A stretch of 64,000 bases of DNA from Amphibalanus amphitrite (GCF_019059575.1 NW_024881671.1:310001-374000); one strand, 5' to 3'. Positions 48,106 through 61,872 are shown, counted from the first letter of the stretch. Notes: a model not told the origin generated them from the sequence alone. Program-made: numbers and translations.

Positions 48106-51100
48106 GTCTGCGCCACGATTGATGCTGATTGCGCCGGCAGTCGGGTCGGCGCGCCCGCCCCGCGCTCGCGGAGGATCGCTCCGCTTAACTTCATCCCACC
48201 CTCCCTCCCCACCAGCCAGAACGGGTCCGACCTGCCCCGACCGAGCGGCTTTCTTCCAGCTGAGCGGGCGGTCAGCGACGCTCCGCTGCAGAGATTGCCA
48301 CAGCCGCCCCAACCTCGCCGTTCGTGTCACGGCGACAGGCTCACGGATGACTTGCGCGTCCGTGTCGCAATGCCGGACGGCGGCGGCTCGGCGGGAGCCA
48401 CCGGACGGCGGATGTCGTCCCGTGGCGACCGTGATCCGAGAATGACTGGACCGGCCCGGCCGAAACAATTCCAGGAAATGACTGAGTCGGTGACGGGATT
48501 AGATATGCTACAGGAGGTCGATGCTGACAGTGAACCACCCTGCCTTTGTGATCATATTGTCGCCAGACATAGGTGTCAACTGGCTCCGGGTCACTCAGTT
48601 CGTCTTGTAGAGCACAGGGTCGCCTGCGGTCTCCCAAATGTCGCACCGGGTTAATTCAGTTCGCCCCAGTCAGAGTGGGGTCGATTCGTTTAACCCCGGG
48701 TCGTACCGGGTATCTGTCCGGGACCGGACCTGGGCGTCTGACGGGCGGCGAGGTCGGCTGGTCGCCGACGGGACGTCACCGGACCTGTCACCGGCTGTAT
48801 GTACGGTGCCGGCCGCGCCACCTCCAGCCGCCGGGCAGTCGCTCACACCGTTCCCAGGCGGGCCGGACAGTACCCGTCCGCTGCCGGGTCACCTCAGGTG
48901 TCTGCCGCGCCGGGCCGACCGGCCGGGAGACCAAGGCCACCGGTGCAGCACCCACACCGGCTCGGCGGCGGCGGCCGGCCGTTCACCCCGCCCTGACCCT
49001 GTACTGACCCGGCCGGGCCAGTCCCGGTGGCCGCCGCCCAGTCGGACCAACACCACCGGCTGTTTGGGGAGCACACGCGCCGGTCGTGCTCGCCATTCAC
49101 ATGCGCGACTCGTCAGCGGCGCGGAAGTGACGCCGCCACCGTGTCCCCGGGCAAACTTGTGACAGGAACTGGCGATCAAGTGCCGAGCATAGCTACCAGT
49201 CGGGACAGGAAAAGGATTTGCTTAGCGGGATCGGGTCTATCCGGCTCTGCCAGTCCTCGAGTCTGACCCAGCCTATTGACATCATGGAAACAACATTTGA
49301 CACAGCCCAATGGTGTGGGCAATTCAGACATAAGATATTGAAGAAAATTTGGTTTGTTGCGGTGGTCTAATTCAATGTTGCTTGGATTGTGCTTGCATTG
49401 TCAAGCTAGGTAGGTATATATTTTAATACATTTGCTTTTAGTGAAGACAAGTTGAATGCATGTGTGTGAATGCCATTTATATGAAGCGTTCAATAATTAA
49501 TCATACATCTATGTAACCAGAAAATTCATCGACAGGCACCACTAAACACAACTTCATTTCGATCAAGGGGACCGAATTTGCTTACAAATCTGGTGGACCA
49601 ATGCAAGCCATGTTCTGCCCTGGCGTGGGGCCCGCTCCACGTCTATGATCTGATAAGAATCAGACTCAGATGGACCTCATCAGCACCCGACATTCGGCGA
49701 CCAACGATTGTTCCACTTCACCGCAAAACGGCGGACGGCTTCCTGTTTGGCTGTGTGTTTGATGGTCAACGACGCTGTTTTGCTTCGAAAGGCTAGGCCG
49801 TGCACTTTGCGACTGGCTTAATTGCTGAAGCTGTTGGCTGTGAAAGCTGGTGCTGTGCCCACTGCGACTGCCTTGAGAGTTCATCAAACTGAGCTGGCCT
49901 GCATCTGAGTTGCACAGAGCTGAGGGAGGGACGTCCCGCCGTGCGGGGAGGGTACCGCGAATTCACTGACGGGCCGCAGACACTGATTTCTCTGTCCGTT
50001 AACGAGGGTGGAGGAGATCTCGACTGGTGTCTGTATGTAGATCTCTGCCGGGCGGGCGGGCCCGGGGAGGCTCTGCAGCGGCTCGGCCAGCCCGGCAGAC
50101 CGTCCAGTACCGTACCGTACCGGTGCCGAGCCGGCGCCAGTGCCCAATGCCGGCCGCACCGTAATGGTCACTCGGCTCCGGGCGGCCTGCACTCTGCATA
50201 CCAGAGATGGGTGATTTATGAAATATCCATACGGAATGGGCGCCGGCGACGGCCGCGGGCGGCGGCCGGTATCGGCGCTACTCACGCTGCCTGCGGGCCT
50301 CACGAGACTCGCCAGAAAGCTACACAGTATACACAGCTCCCCTGCTAGCCTCTTCCGAGAGCCACAATGCTCTTTGGGCTGCCAGAGAGCTGCAGCTTCC
50401 TATTTCATCGCGCTCAGCTTTGTGAGAATGATTGCAACTCCCATTGCGAGCCTCGCCGTGGGCAGCTGCAGCTCTCGAGTGAGCTTTGTCGGAAACTTCA
50501 ACTCTCCGAGGTGCTCGGGAGTTACAGTTCCTGACTTATCGGTGAGATGCAACTTTACGCGAGATTGATCAGGAACCACGGGCGTAGGAACGTCATGAAA
50601 AGTGGGTGGGCCACCCTGTCAAGGGGCCTCCCTTTCCAGGGGGCCTCCTATTTTCAGGGGCCTCCAACTTTTGCCTCGTCCTGCACTGAAAACAATTTTA
50701 CCCGAAGCTGGCGAATTAAGCGTTGCTCTGCGGGTGGTATATGTGTATTAACTCGCCATGTCCAGATTCTAGCTAGAGGGTAAGCAGACTTGCCTGCCTT
50801 ATTACTCGTAAATATGCACCATACCCAGAGTCTGCAGTAAGGTAGCTACTCAGCACCGGATATTGTCCCCGCGGGTGTCGAGTCATTGGCATAGCCCTCA
50901 CTGAAAGAGTTGGAACTACTCGAGATATCGTAAACGCGTATCCGTGGATGGCGAACCTTGACATAACCTGCCCTGAAGGAGTTGGATCTACTGGCACAAC
51001 TAGATGGCGTTGTCTCATACAATTTTGAATTACAGCAATTTTTTAACTTTTTTTTGCACCAATGATATATTGGCACATTGTTTGGCGGTTTCAAGTGGGG

Positions 51101-51839
51101 GCGAAAGTACAATTGTTAGGGTGCATCTTTAAAACCTCTGCAATATTCATCACGGGACGATTGGCAACGCCTTTTCTTCCGAAACTACCAAGTGAGACCA
51201 TTTTGATTCTTATATAGGTCACGAAAGCAGCCGCGAGACATGTTCATGATCTCGGGCGGTCTGTACGACTACCGGTGACTGGGTCATGTCGAATTTTCTA
51301 TGGGAATTCGATTTGACCGTTCCCACTAACGTGAAACTTTCTCACCGATGTTTTCTAGGTGTGAGATTGTCAAAACATAGATAATTCCCCTCAAATATGG
51401 TCAAGCGTGGGAGTTTTTTTGGCCCTCGTGATTTGGTCGGCGAAGGGAAGGCGCAAGGCCCTATATACCCCGCGTGGAGGGTAACCCCTTTTAGTCATAC
51501 CTGCCTCAGCGGATATAACCGCTGAGGCAGATACGGCTACACTGCAATGGGACCTTACTGTACTCCTGGGAGGGTGGTTAAAAATGGTTGCGGATAGGGG
51601 TACCCGCGAAACACCGGTTTACTCGCCGGCCCTGGGTTAAACTGTTTTCAGTGTGCTGGCTGCTTTCAAGTATGACCTCCAAATCTAGCTTCTGAGATCG
51701 GGAGATGTACCCAGGGGCGTAACAGTGCGGAAAGTCCGCACCATCTTTAAAACTTATTCCCCCTCCGATTTTTTTTTAAGAATCTATTTGCCGCAAACAG
51801 CGCATGACCCCTGAAAACCCTAACACAAATGTCTTCCTC
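48106..51839. other. Intronic sequence, GC-rich to 49260, then mixed
   Basis: No gene is supported. At 50684-50703 (CACTGAAAACAATTTTACCC) and 51632-51651 (complement of CACTGAAAACAGTTTAACCC) a pair of inverted motifs may bound a 0.97 kb TIR element. Confidence 0.35.
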
Positions 51840-54490
51840 GTTTCCCAGGTGCCCCCATTAGCTTCATAGGCGCCCTCTTTGGCATATAAGCGCCCTATGA
51901 TAGTCATCAGAGACATCCCTATATGCCCCACAGTCGCCCCGTTGTCGCATACAATGTGCGCTTATCATAGGCGTCCCTCTTTTATGGACACTTGAAGGCG
52001 CCTCTCTTTGCCATGCCGGCGCCCCTGTTTCTTATGAATGCACCCCATGGCATTGATCAATTGCATTGCAGACCTCTATTGCATGTGGACGCCCATATAT
52101 GTAGGCCTCAGAGGCGCCCCTCTTTCGCATTGAGGCGCCCCTATGGGCTTCATAGGCGCCCCTCTATTACACGTAGGTGCCCTTCTGTCTCAGAACCGCT
52201 CCCCTTTGGCATGCAGACGCCCATCTTTCGTACGGAGGAGTCGGCACTCGGCAGCCGCTGTGGTTCTTAGAGACGGCATGGTGCTCCCAGACACAGATGG
52301 GGCTCTCGGAGTCGACAGTGTGGGACCTTCAGTCGCTGATGGGTGCCCGCCAGATGTGAACCCTCGGAGACGCCGGTATGGGACCCTCAGAGATGCCCCT
52401 ACGTGGCCCTTAGAGACACCGGTGTGGAACCCTCAGATACTTCAGTGTGAAGCCCTTACAATTGCTGGTGTGGAGCTATGAATGTGCTGGCTTAAATCCC
52501 TCAGAGGCCGGTACATGGACATTAGAGCTCAGTGAGAGCTTGTGTGGTGCCTTCAGTGGCCTTGTGGAGCCGTTAGACATCAACATGGTGCTCTCAAGAG
52601 CCGGTGAGTGCTCAGAGTCACCGGTGTGGGGCCTTCAGAGCTCTGAGATACTGGTGTGGGGCCCTCAGAGGTGTCGGTGTGGGGCCTTCAGATGTACCTA
52701 TAGAGCCTTGAGATGCACAGGTGTGGTGGCCCACAGAGGCGCCGGTGTGGGGCCCCCAGAGCCACCGATATAGGGCCCTAAGAGACACTTGTATGACCCT
52801 CAAAGGCGCCGCTGTGTGGCGCTCATAAACACTGGTGTGGAGCCATCACAGGCGGGTGGAGCCGTTAGAGGCCGGAAAGGGCCCTTAGACGCCTACAAGG
52901 AGCCTTCAGAAGCCGGCGTGGCACCCTTATGGGGATAAGCGAGTCTACTTAGGAGCCCTTGAGGTGCTCTCATGAGCTCGGTGGGGCCCTACCGAGCCAA
53001 AATATGGCCACGGCCAGTTGCCACCGCATGGCTCTTCGGATTATCATTCTCAGGTGCCTCATCTGCCTAGTTTGAATAGAAGGACCTCTCAGACCATCAG
53101 TCTCATGGGCCTCCTCTGGCTAGTATAAATAGAAAGGCCTGTTAGACCATCAATCCTAGGGGCCTCCTCTGGTTAATATTTAATATAAATACACCTTTTT
53201 GCACTCAAAATAGACATCTTTTCATTCAATTTCGGCGAATTGCATTCAATTTTAGCGATCTCTCTATTCGAAGCAAATGAGAGATCGCTAAAATTGAATG
53301 CAATTCGCCGAAATTGAATGAAAAGATGCCTATTTTGAGTGCAAAAAGGTGTAGAAGAGCCTCTCAGACCATTAATCTTAGGGGGCTCCTGTGGACAGTA
53401 TAAATAAAAGGGCCTCTCAGACCATCAGTCTCGGGGGCCTCCCTAGAAAAGTGTAAATGTGGATAGAGGGCCCCCTCAGATTCATTAGGAGTGGACCTCT
53501 CTGACTATCAGTCTCAGGGGCCTCTTGTGGCCAGTATGAATATAAGAGCCTCTCAGACCATCGGTCTCAGGGGCCTCTTCTGACTAGTATGGATAGATGG
53601 CCCTCCCAGACCAACGGTTTCAGGGGCCTCCAGTGGCCAGTTATATGAACAGAAGGGCCTCACAGCCATCAGCCTCGGGGGCCTCTTCTGACTGGTGTGA
53701 ATATGAGGGCCTCTCATACTATCAGTCTCAGGGGCCTCCTCTGCCTAGTGTGAATATAAGGGCTTCCCAGGCCATCAGTCTCAGGGGACTCTTCTGACTG
53801 GTGCCGCATTGAGGGACCTCCCAGACCGAAAGTTTTGAGGGTCTCCTGTGGCCAGTATGAATAGAAGGGCCTCTCAGTCCATCAGTCTCATGGGCCTCTT
53901 CTGCCTGGTGTGATTGTAAGGGCCTCTCAGGTCATCAGTCTCAGGGGCCTCCTCTGACTACAGTGTAGATGGATAGGTCTCCCAGACCATCAGTCTCAGG
54001 GGCCTCTTCTGACTAGTGAGGATAGAGGGGCCTCCTCTGACTAGTGAGAATAGGGGGCCTCGGCTAGACCGCCAGTGTCAGGGGCCTATTCTGACTAGTG
54101 TGGATGGAGGGGCCTCCCAGACCACCAGTCTCAGACCTCTGACTAGCGGATAGAGGGGCCTCCCAGACCGCCAGTGTCGGGGGCCTCCCCAGACCACCAG
54201 TCTCAGACCTCTGACTAGCGGATAAAGGGGCCTCCCAGACCGCCAGTGTCAGGGGCCTCCCCAGACCAGTGTGGATATTGGGGCCTCCTCAGATCCACTA
54301 GGGCCTCTCAGGCCATCAGTCTCAGGGGCTTCGACTGACAAGTATGAACAGAGGGCCTCCTTGGATCCATCATGGCCCCTTAGAGTTCGTGCGTGGGGAT
54401 TCGTGGAACTTATTTTTACCGAGTTTGTTTATTCTGGAAGGTGACGACGTCCTCTCAAATCGAGACGAGGGGCCTCGAGTAAAAAGTGGG
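51840..54490. repeat. 2.6 kb degenerate tandem array with three successive unit types
   Basis: Block 1 (51840-52250) repeats GGCGCCCCTNTTTNGCAT-like units. Block 2 (52255-52990) repeats GTGTGGGGCCCTCAGAG plus CGCCG, about 30 bp. Block 3 (53055-54490) repeats CTCTCAGACCATCAGTCTCA plus GGGGCCTCTTCTGACTAGT, about 53 bp. Units are 70-90% alike by eye. A hairpin element interrupts at 53190-53353. Confidence 0.85.
53190..53353. mobile_element. Foldback MITE: 75-bp arms, 14-nt loop
   Basis: Left arm 53190-53264 and right arm 53279-53353 are complementary at 74 of 75 positions. The ends read TACACCTTTTTGCACTC, sharing TACACCTTTTT with the elements at 54616 and 54989-56446. The near-perfect palindrome implies recent insertion or correction between arms. 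Confidence 0.9.
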
Positions 54491-54615
54491 TGGGCCAAAA
54501 CACATGGTTGGCCCCCCCACCCCGAAAAGTGGGTGGGCACTTGCCCACCTGGCCCCCCCTGTTCCTACGCCTATGTCAGGAACCTCAAGTTTCAGTGATG
54601 ACGGACGGAGATAAC

Positions 54616-56446
54616 TACACCTTTTTACGCCCAATTTAGGCGGAAGTGCACACATTTCATTAATAGTGCAGGTGATTTCGATGGTTCGGCATAGTGCCTT
54701 CATATATTGGAATTGCGGCACGATATTCGTCATTGTGCACCCCACTCCGTCATAGTGCAGTTAAAAGTGGCCCAGGTTCAGACATATTGGACTTTGTGCA
54801 AATAATAATTCGTCAGGTTAATTCAATTTCGACATACGGCATGTGCTTACGGCAACGTTCAAATAAATCCAGCACGGTATAAATAAGCGATTATGTAAAC
54901 AAATCTCACCTTCCTACGCAACTTAAGCCCTCAGCAAAGCTCTGGAGCTAATGAAGAATGTGGGATGTCACGTGAACGTGAAATGCGCTACACCTTTTTA
55001 CAGCCAAATATAGAAATAGTGCACACAGTTCAGTATAATAGTGCAACCGATTTCGACAGTTCGGCATAGTGCACCTCTAGTTCGGCCAAGTGCATGATAT
55101 TCGGTAATAGTGCACACGTTTCAAATGAAGAGCAATCAATTTAGAAGATGGTGCGTTCAAATTCAATGAGCCGTAGGTTCAATTTCGTCATAGTGCACGG
55201 TTTCGTCATGTGGCCTGATAGTCGGCGTCCAGCAAAGCGATTTAGGCGATGTTCAAGTGAATTCGCTGCTGGATTGGGAAAATATTTTTGAAAGCCCCTA
55301 TCTGCCTGTCAAGAGTAGCGTGAATCTTGGTCAAAAACCTGCTCAAATGCAGTTTCAGCTCTCAGGAATTAACTTATCATTAGTCTCGCTCTAAGAACTC
55401 GGTGACACGGTCGAGTGGCGGTCACGTGGCATTCAGGGCTTCTGAATCGGGTGCATAACTTCGTTGCTGGTTCAAAAAGATCAGAAATGCTATGGATTCT
55501 TGTTATCGCCTTTCAGCATCATGGCGAATTTGATTGAACAAAGCCGAAAAAATATTGCTCATGCCGAATATATAAGCACCCGACGAATTATGTGCAATAT
55601 GTCTTATATGATTGAAGCTAAGGCACCCAGATGAAACATTAAATACCCTCTACCTTTTGCATCCAGAGCAGTGCAGCTGGCTACTTGACTTTTTTGCGTT
55701 GCTGACTGACTACGAGTGTCATTGGAGGCTCAGGTAGCGTGAAATGTCAAATAAAAATTGTTATTACTTATTTATGCAATGCCGTGTTACTGAACAGTGC
55801 CTAAATTACATGCGGGACCCCGAAATTGAAACGATCTGACGAATAATGTGCGATATGTCTAATATGCCTGAACCTGGGTCACTTTAAACCTGCACTTTGA
55901 CGAAATGGCTGCAATATGGCGAATATCGTGCCGCGATTCAATATATCAATGCACTATGCCGTGCTGTCGAAATCGCCTGCACTATTTTTGAAATGTGTGC
56001 ACTGCCGCCTAATTTGGGCCTTTTCATTACATTCATTAAAATCTCGTTAATTTCTATTAGCAGTAAAATTTCAATAATTTAGTAAAATTTCATTAGCAGC
56101 TTGTTTGAACGGCACCACGCTACACTTGATGAACAGCAAGAGCGTTGTCAAAAATATTTTCTAGATGGGGCACCGAATTCGCTTGAAGGTTAACTAAATT
56201 GCTTTGCGGTACGCCGAATACCAATGCATATGACGAAGCAATGCACTCTGCCGAAACTGAAATCGCAACTACTGAAAATGAATGCATTCTCTTTTAAATT
56301 GCTTGCACTGTTTCGGAGCCGTGTGCACTATTACTGAATTTCATGCACTCGGCCTAAGAAGCGGTGCACTATGCCGAACTGTCGAAATGGTTGCACTATT
56401 TCTGAACTGTGTGCACTATTTCTATATTTGGCCGTAAAAAGGTGTA
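54616..56446. mobile_element. TIR complex of TACACCTTTTT family with GTGCACTATT motifs
   Basis: An outer pair, 54989-55100 and 56330-56446, forms inverted ends (TACACCTTTTTAC, about 85-90% alike over about 85 bp). A second pair, 54628-54740 and the complement of 55897-56015, is interleaved with it. The motif NNAATAGTGCAC/GTGCACTATT recurs many times through the whole block. No coding capacity. It may be two overlapping insertions or one rearranged element. Confidence 0.7.
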
Positions 56447-59400
56447 CACTTTATGCATAAGGAATTCACCTCTTCCTTTATCACTTCGGACAAGGCTGTC
56501 AATTTCGAAGTGAGAGAAACTTCGGCATCTATGATTCTCACTGCGCAAGAGATTGTGCTCTGCCTAGTGCATGAAGGCTTAGTGTCCACGTGGATAGTGT
56601 GATTTAGGAGGGCCGACAGGTAGAAAGCGGCCCCATGTCCTCGTAACTGTGCTCGAGAGCTGGGCGCGCCGGGGCGCCTCACGAGCATGTCAGAGAGCCG
56701 ACGGGCCTCGGGACTGCACGAGCAGAGAGAGTTCCCGCTGGTGTGGCCGGAGAAACTGTAAGTTGAGACGACACGCTCAGCATACACTGCCAGTGAGCAA
56801 TTGTCGCCGTCCGGGCGCGGCGGGACACCCTGACCGGTGACGTCACGACCCCTGCCGCGGGGGGTCGTCTGGCGGCGGCCGTGCTTCCCACGCTGCCGGC
56901 CGTGCCATCCGCGCCGTGCCGGACGCTCCGGCCGCTCCATCCGGCCGGCAATGTAGTCGTGGAATGTAGTCGGCGGCGGACTCGGGGGACAGGTGGCTGG
57001 TCCGACTGTCCGCGGCAGCAGTGTGCTGTCCGCAGTGAACCGCTGCGTGTGTTCGGTCCGGGGCAGAGCGGCAGACCCAGAGACCGGCAGACCCAGCCGT
57101 CATCGGCAGAGCTGCTCGGCTGCGCGCATACGGCCGTGCGACGCGTACTTGGTAAGGATGTGACTATACACCGAGTCTGGGTGTTGACCTGTGAAGCTAG
57201 TCTAGCACGGCCGGTACCGTCTGTTCTTTTTGGTGCTACGGTACTTTAATCAATCTATGTGCGAGTGTTTGGCAAGGATTTCGGATCATTTAGCGAGAGC
57301 GGGCCAGAAGTTTAAGCAGGAGTTAAAGCAGCATTTGTGTTACTTTCTTTGTCAGAGAATATATGGCGGTGAACGGAGGTGGACTTGTCACCTTTTTAAC
57401 CGCGTAGCAACTAGATTTGATATTTGTCTGACTGCTGGCTGCCTAGCGCTTTTATCCTCTATGTATCAGGAGCTGTGCGTGATAGGTATATCTCGGCGCG
57501 CTGCATGTTTGTTTACTGCATCCGAATACCTATGTTCAACTGCAAAGCATTCCAACTCGTAGCAACGCAAGCGCAAACGCGTTACCTGCCTACCATAAGA
57601 ACCAGTCCATGTTATCTACACTTATTATCGCCTTACAAACTATGTGTAATGGCTTTAACGGTCCAAATGGTAACGCTTGCTTCCAGAGTTATTCCCTGAT
57701 AGGCATCAATCTGGTTTCTCCCGGCTAAAAATGCATGACTTCGGCTTGCAATCGGGTCTCATCGAAATTAATTTTAAGATGATGGATGTTGCACATCGTT
57801 CGTGGGATTAACGTATTAGCTCACCTCAGTATACAATGGGGCGCAGCAAATTGGCCATGTCCGGCTGAGCATGGCAGGTATATAGTGCATATTTCAGCAT
57901 ACTCTACGGTGCCGCCCTGTGACTGTCGTGGGCCGGCCGGCCTGCCGCGGCCCACGGGCCGGGTTCCGTGCCTAGGCCGCATTTCGGCGCTGATTTTCCT
58001 GTCATTGCTGTTGGCTGTCTGGCGCTTTTTGTCCTGTATTAGGAGCCGGGCGCGATATATCTCGGACGCGTGTGACTGGACCGGCGTCACCGGTCGACAG
58101 CCGGGGCCATTTTTAACGCCTCAGCCCGCGCCGGCCGCGGGCACGACAGGGGAGCGGGCCCTCGCGACAACGGAGTGGCACCGTGGGACACGGACCGCGG
58201 GGCGTGGTGACGTCACTAGCTGATGTCTGACGTCACTGGCGGATCTCTGACGTCGCTGACTGATGCCTGACGTGGACACATGGGTGAATTGGCTGCCCAC
58301 CGTCCGCCACTCCCTGGGTCAGTACTTGGACATTTCAGTTCTCTAAGCGGTCCGGTCGTGTAGTGGATAGCATACCATCAAACGTCACCAAACCCCCACC
58401 AGGCACCAGCATTCCTGAGATTAATGCAATTGAGCGTGGGATAGGATTAGGCGGTGACGTCGGATGTGAATATGCTAACATATTTGACGGGACTCAATTG
58501 AGCCGATATTGTCCGCTGTAAATTGCGTGAACCATGTATTGCGACAGGTTCGGCGGGTGGTTTGACGTGCGTTCCATTGTTGAGTCGTGCCGGACAGGGT
58601 TGAAGCGTCAGTGTAGTGGTGTCTCTCTGCAAAGGATGTCGGTAAGGTATGTCACGGTGTGCAATCCATTGAAAGGTGCTGTGCGCCTGTGTGGATTAGC
58701 CTGCACTCCCGGCCGGATCAGTCCGCAGTCGCTGTCCGCCATCGGCTCCAGTTATGTCCGATGGGGAGGGCCGAGGGGTGCTGGCGGAAAGTGGCCGTCC
58801 TTGCAGCGTCGGCTCTGCTCGCCTGTCCCGTCCATTCCCGCCGACGCCGATAGCTGTCCATTCAGTAACCGAGTGGCGTCGGCTCATGTCGCCAGGCCGA
58901 CACGCTAACGGGACGGATCGCTCAGTTGATAACTCCGCTACTGGCGCTACTGGAAAAATGTTTTATTGGGAACCCATATATACGACCGGCGTCCCGTAAG
59001 CCTGCAGTTCAGTCAAGTTCCCACGTTCTCAAATGTCACTGCAGTTGCGTGATTGGTATTTTGATAGCCAATGATGAATGTTGTGCCGTTAAATATAGGA
59101 TGGATTATGAGAGGGAGGGAATATTAACCGCAAGGCTGCGAATTACAATACAACCTTAACGGTGCACCTACTAGCATAAGTGCGACAAAAAAATGCACAT
59201 GATGTGTATAGGAAAACAAGCTTATTGTCTCGAAACGTATCGCGCACATTGCACGTTGCACATTATATCGATTTTCCGCAATTTCAATTGATCAGACGCA
59301 TGCTGGTTAGTAGGTAATGCTAAATGCACATTATTGGAACAACACTCCTTTTCTGCCGCTCTCCTTTCTTTGCTCCTCATGATGATCCCTCCGACAGACT

Positions 59401-60095
59401 GCCGTCTGTGGTTCGATCCGATCCCCTGATACGCGTCCCATCGGTCAGTCTGCTGTCTCAGGCCGTGGTCCCCTGCCCCCTAGCTGACCCGACCCGACCC
59501 GTCGCGGCGGTCCCGGTCGTCGTCAAACGGCCGCTCGGTCACCGGTCAAGGTTGGCAGTTGTGGGCCTACGCCGGTTCCACCCTCTCTGTTGTGTGTATG
59601 TTTTTCGTGACCTCGGCGGCACAGCCTGCACGCTCAGCCTGGCGGGTGTCCTCGACGGGGACACATCTCACGTTCTGAATGGACATCCCCCGCAGTGGTG
59701 GTCCAAACTGACTGGCCAGAATGCATGCTCGAGGCCGAGTGACAAACAAAATGGGCATACAATGATTGGACTCGGTATGCACTCCTTCTTCCTCTCATAC
59801 TCCCTGTGTCTCTCCCTCTTTCCTCGCGGTCTTGCCTCCGTCCTCTCCCCTGTCGAGGCTGTTCCGTGCGCGGCGCTGTCATTTCTGAAGGCTGCCGCTG
59901 GGTTTTTGTCGGCTCGGACGCGGCGCTAGGTATGTTGTGACGCCCTGGGAGCGAGCTGCTCGGTGTCGGTTCGTTAGTGGACCTGCCGGACGGCTCGCAG
60001 CCGCCGTGGGATCGCAGTCGCGCCACTCCGGACCGGCCGGGACCTCCGTGCAGAGGCCGGTGCACGCGGCTCGTCCGCGGCGTGCGGCCAGCGTT
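56447..60095. other. Intronic sequence, GC-rich in parts, no supported gene
   Basis: CpG-dense at 56780-57130, 57920-58210 and 59840-60140. Many short frames, none with family motifs. TGACGTCA-type sites occur at 58208-58260 in a short repeat (CTGATGTCTGACGTCACTGG and variants). Confidence 0.4.
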
Positions 60096-60097
60096 TT

Positions 60098-61872
60098 TCG
60101 GCCGGCGCACACTGGTCGGAAACGCCCTCACGAGAGGCCACGGGCGATTCCGGAGATTTGGATTATTTTTTATATAGATCGATTTGAAATTGATCAAATT
60201 ATTATACTTAGGCCAAAAAACTAATCCGGGTGACCAAAAATAACTGTAATCCGCCCCCGAAGATGGGGTATCCCAGAACTCGGAAACTGACGCGGAGCAA
60301 GAGGTTTCTTGAGCCGGATATTCAGAGTGTTATTGCTGATAGACACCAAATTGAAATCCCACATATTATGCATCAAAATGTTCGTTATGAAGTTGCCGAC
60401 TGGTCAGTGCAAAATTTTTGGCATACTAAATCCCTAACTAAGATGTACTATAGCTTTTTTATGAAGGCTCTCCTACAGTGATTCTGGAATATAACTGCAA
60501 AGTTTAGGTAAGGAAACAACAGGTAGTCCCATCTAGTTCCACTCTGATTTTTTGTGAGATGAAGTAGGATTTAAATTTACACCAGGGCAACATAAAAGCT
60601 AACTGCGCATATTTGCGCAAAATTTGCAGGAGCCGCTCTTCCTACCCAACTACCGCCCGCCCCGCCCCAGTTTCGGCTCGGCCGCCGCGCCCGGCTTACG
60701 CTGACCTGTGTGGCCTGCACGCATCCATGCGTAGTTGACTGGTCATTAAAAACAGATGCGCTTGAGTTTATGAATTTTGTGAAAAGCGCGTTTTATGTAT
60801 GCATTTATGTATGTATTGACATCAAAAGCCTTCCACATATTGCGTGGCGATTACGGCTTGCATTAAGAGAGCCTTGCTATTGACAACCATCACTCGGCTG
60901 AAGAAAGTGGAAATTGAAACCTTCGTGAATATAAGACGCTGCAAATATAGGACACCTGTCACTGACGTCGGGTTACCTTGGGCCGTCTTTTTACATTAGA
61001 TCACAATTCCGGTATTTAACCCTGGCCGGACCGATTGGTTTTCTATATTGACCGGGGAGGGTTGGTACAACTCCCTCGCCATTTCGCCTCTAATTGAGCT
61101 AGAGCCTCGCGGAAAAAAACAAGCTTGTGTGCCGTTATAAGACGCAAAAATTAGGTACTACCCGATTTTAAGGTCTTAGGTCAGCCAGTGACCTCTTACG
61201 TCAGGTAAGTGCCACAAGGCACGGGCTGGGTTTTAGGTTAATTACTTTGCCAAAAATGGTCGCACTGCCGCGATTTTGGCATCATCGTGTTTGTCTAGCT
61301 CAGGCGCGTTGAATGCTATACTTGGTGTTCGGGTGAAGTCAACTTAAGGCGTTAACCTCGGGTCAAGGTCAGGTCGGAGCCCCTCAGGTCACGAAAATGG
61401 TTGAAGGAGGTCATATTGCATATCATTCGATTCGGCAGGTCTTCCTGAGTCCAATGGTGGCTTTCCCGACTCTCTAGCTCCATCTGATCAGGAGTTATTG
61501 ACGAAAAACTTATATGGCCTTAGTGACGTCATAAATAACGTCACACAAAGTCAACAATGCTAAAGTCAAGCACTGGACCTTGCAAGGAGTGCATGAAACC
61601 ATTCCCGGTGCCCGAATAGCAGCTCCCAATTTCCCTTGTTGACTTAAAGTGGTGCTAGATCCTGTATTATACTCAATTATGACGTCATAACTTAACAGAT
61701 TCACGTCATATATTTAGTGCTTGACATCCAAATGATAGCTTACATATGACAGAGAAGGTATGCAAAGTTTTATGAAGTTTGCTTCACTAGTTGTGGAATA
61801 ATAAGCAAAAAACTTTTGCGGAAAGGCCGCTGGCCTCTCGCTGAAGCGTTTCCGACCAGTGTGCGGCGCCCG
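60098..61872. repeat. Inverted repeat pair about 1.7 kb apart
   Basis: GCACACTGGTCGGAAACGC followed by GAGAGGCCA lies at about 60105-60150 and, complemented, at about 61820-61870. The copies are about 75% alike over 65 bp. They may be the ends of one element or two copies of a dispersed repeat. Confidence 0.5.
61016..61805 (-). mobile_element. TTAA-family element T8 (minus orientation), right limit uncertain
   Basis: It begins TTAACCCTGGCCGGACC and matches, in reverse, 7700-8310 of T2 and 1420-1713 of T1, including the CCGCGATTTTGGC block. It preserves the unoccupied sites of both the 62-1419 and the 7092-7698 insertions. Confidence 0.65.

Noticed and set aside
48573-49162. ORFs of 144 and 174 residues
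   Set aside because: Both frames open together in GC-rich sequence without motifs; likely chance.
51992-52773. Overlapping ORFs of 92-112 residues
   Set aside because: Lie in a degenerate tandem array; peptides follow the repeat unit.
58345-58425. tRNA-like GGTCGTGTAGTGGATAGCAT
   Set aside because: A-box-like start only; no B box at tRNA spacing and no cloverleaf.
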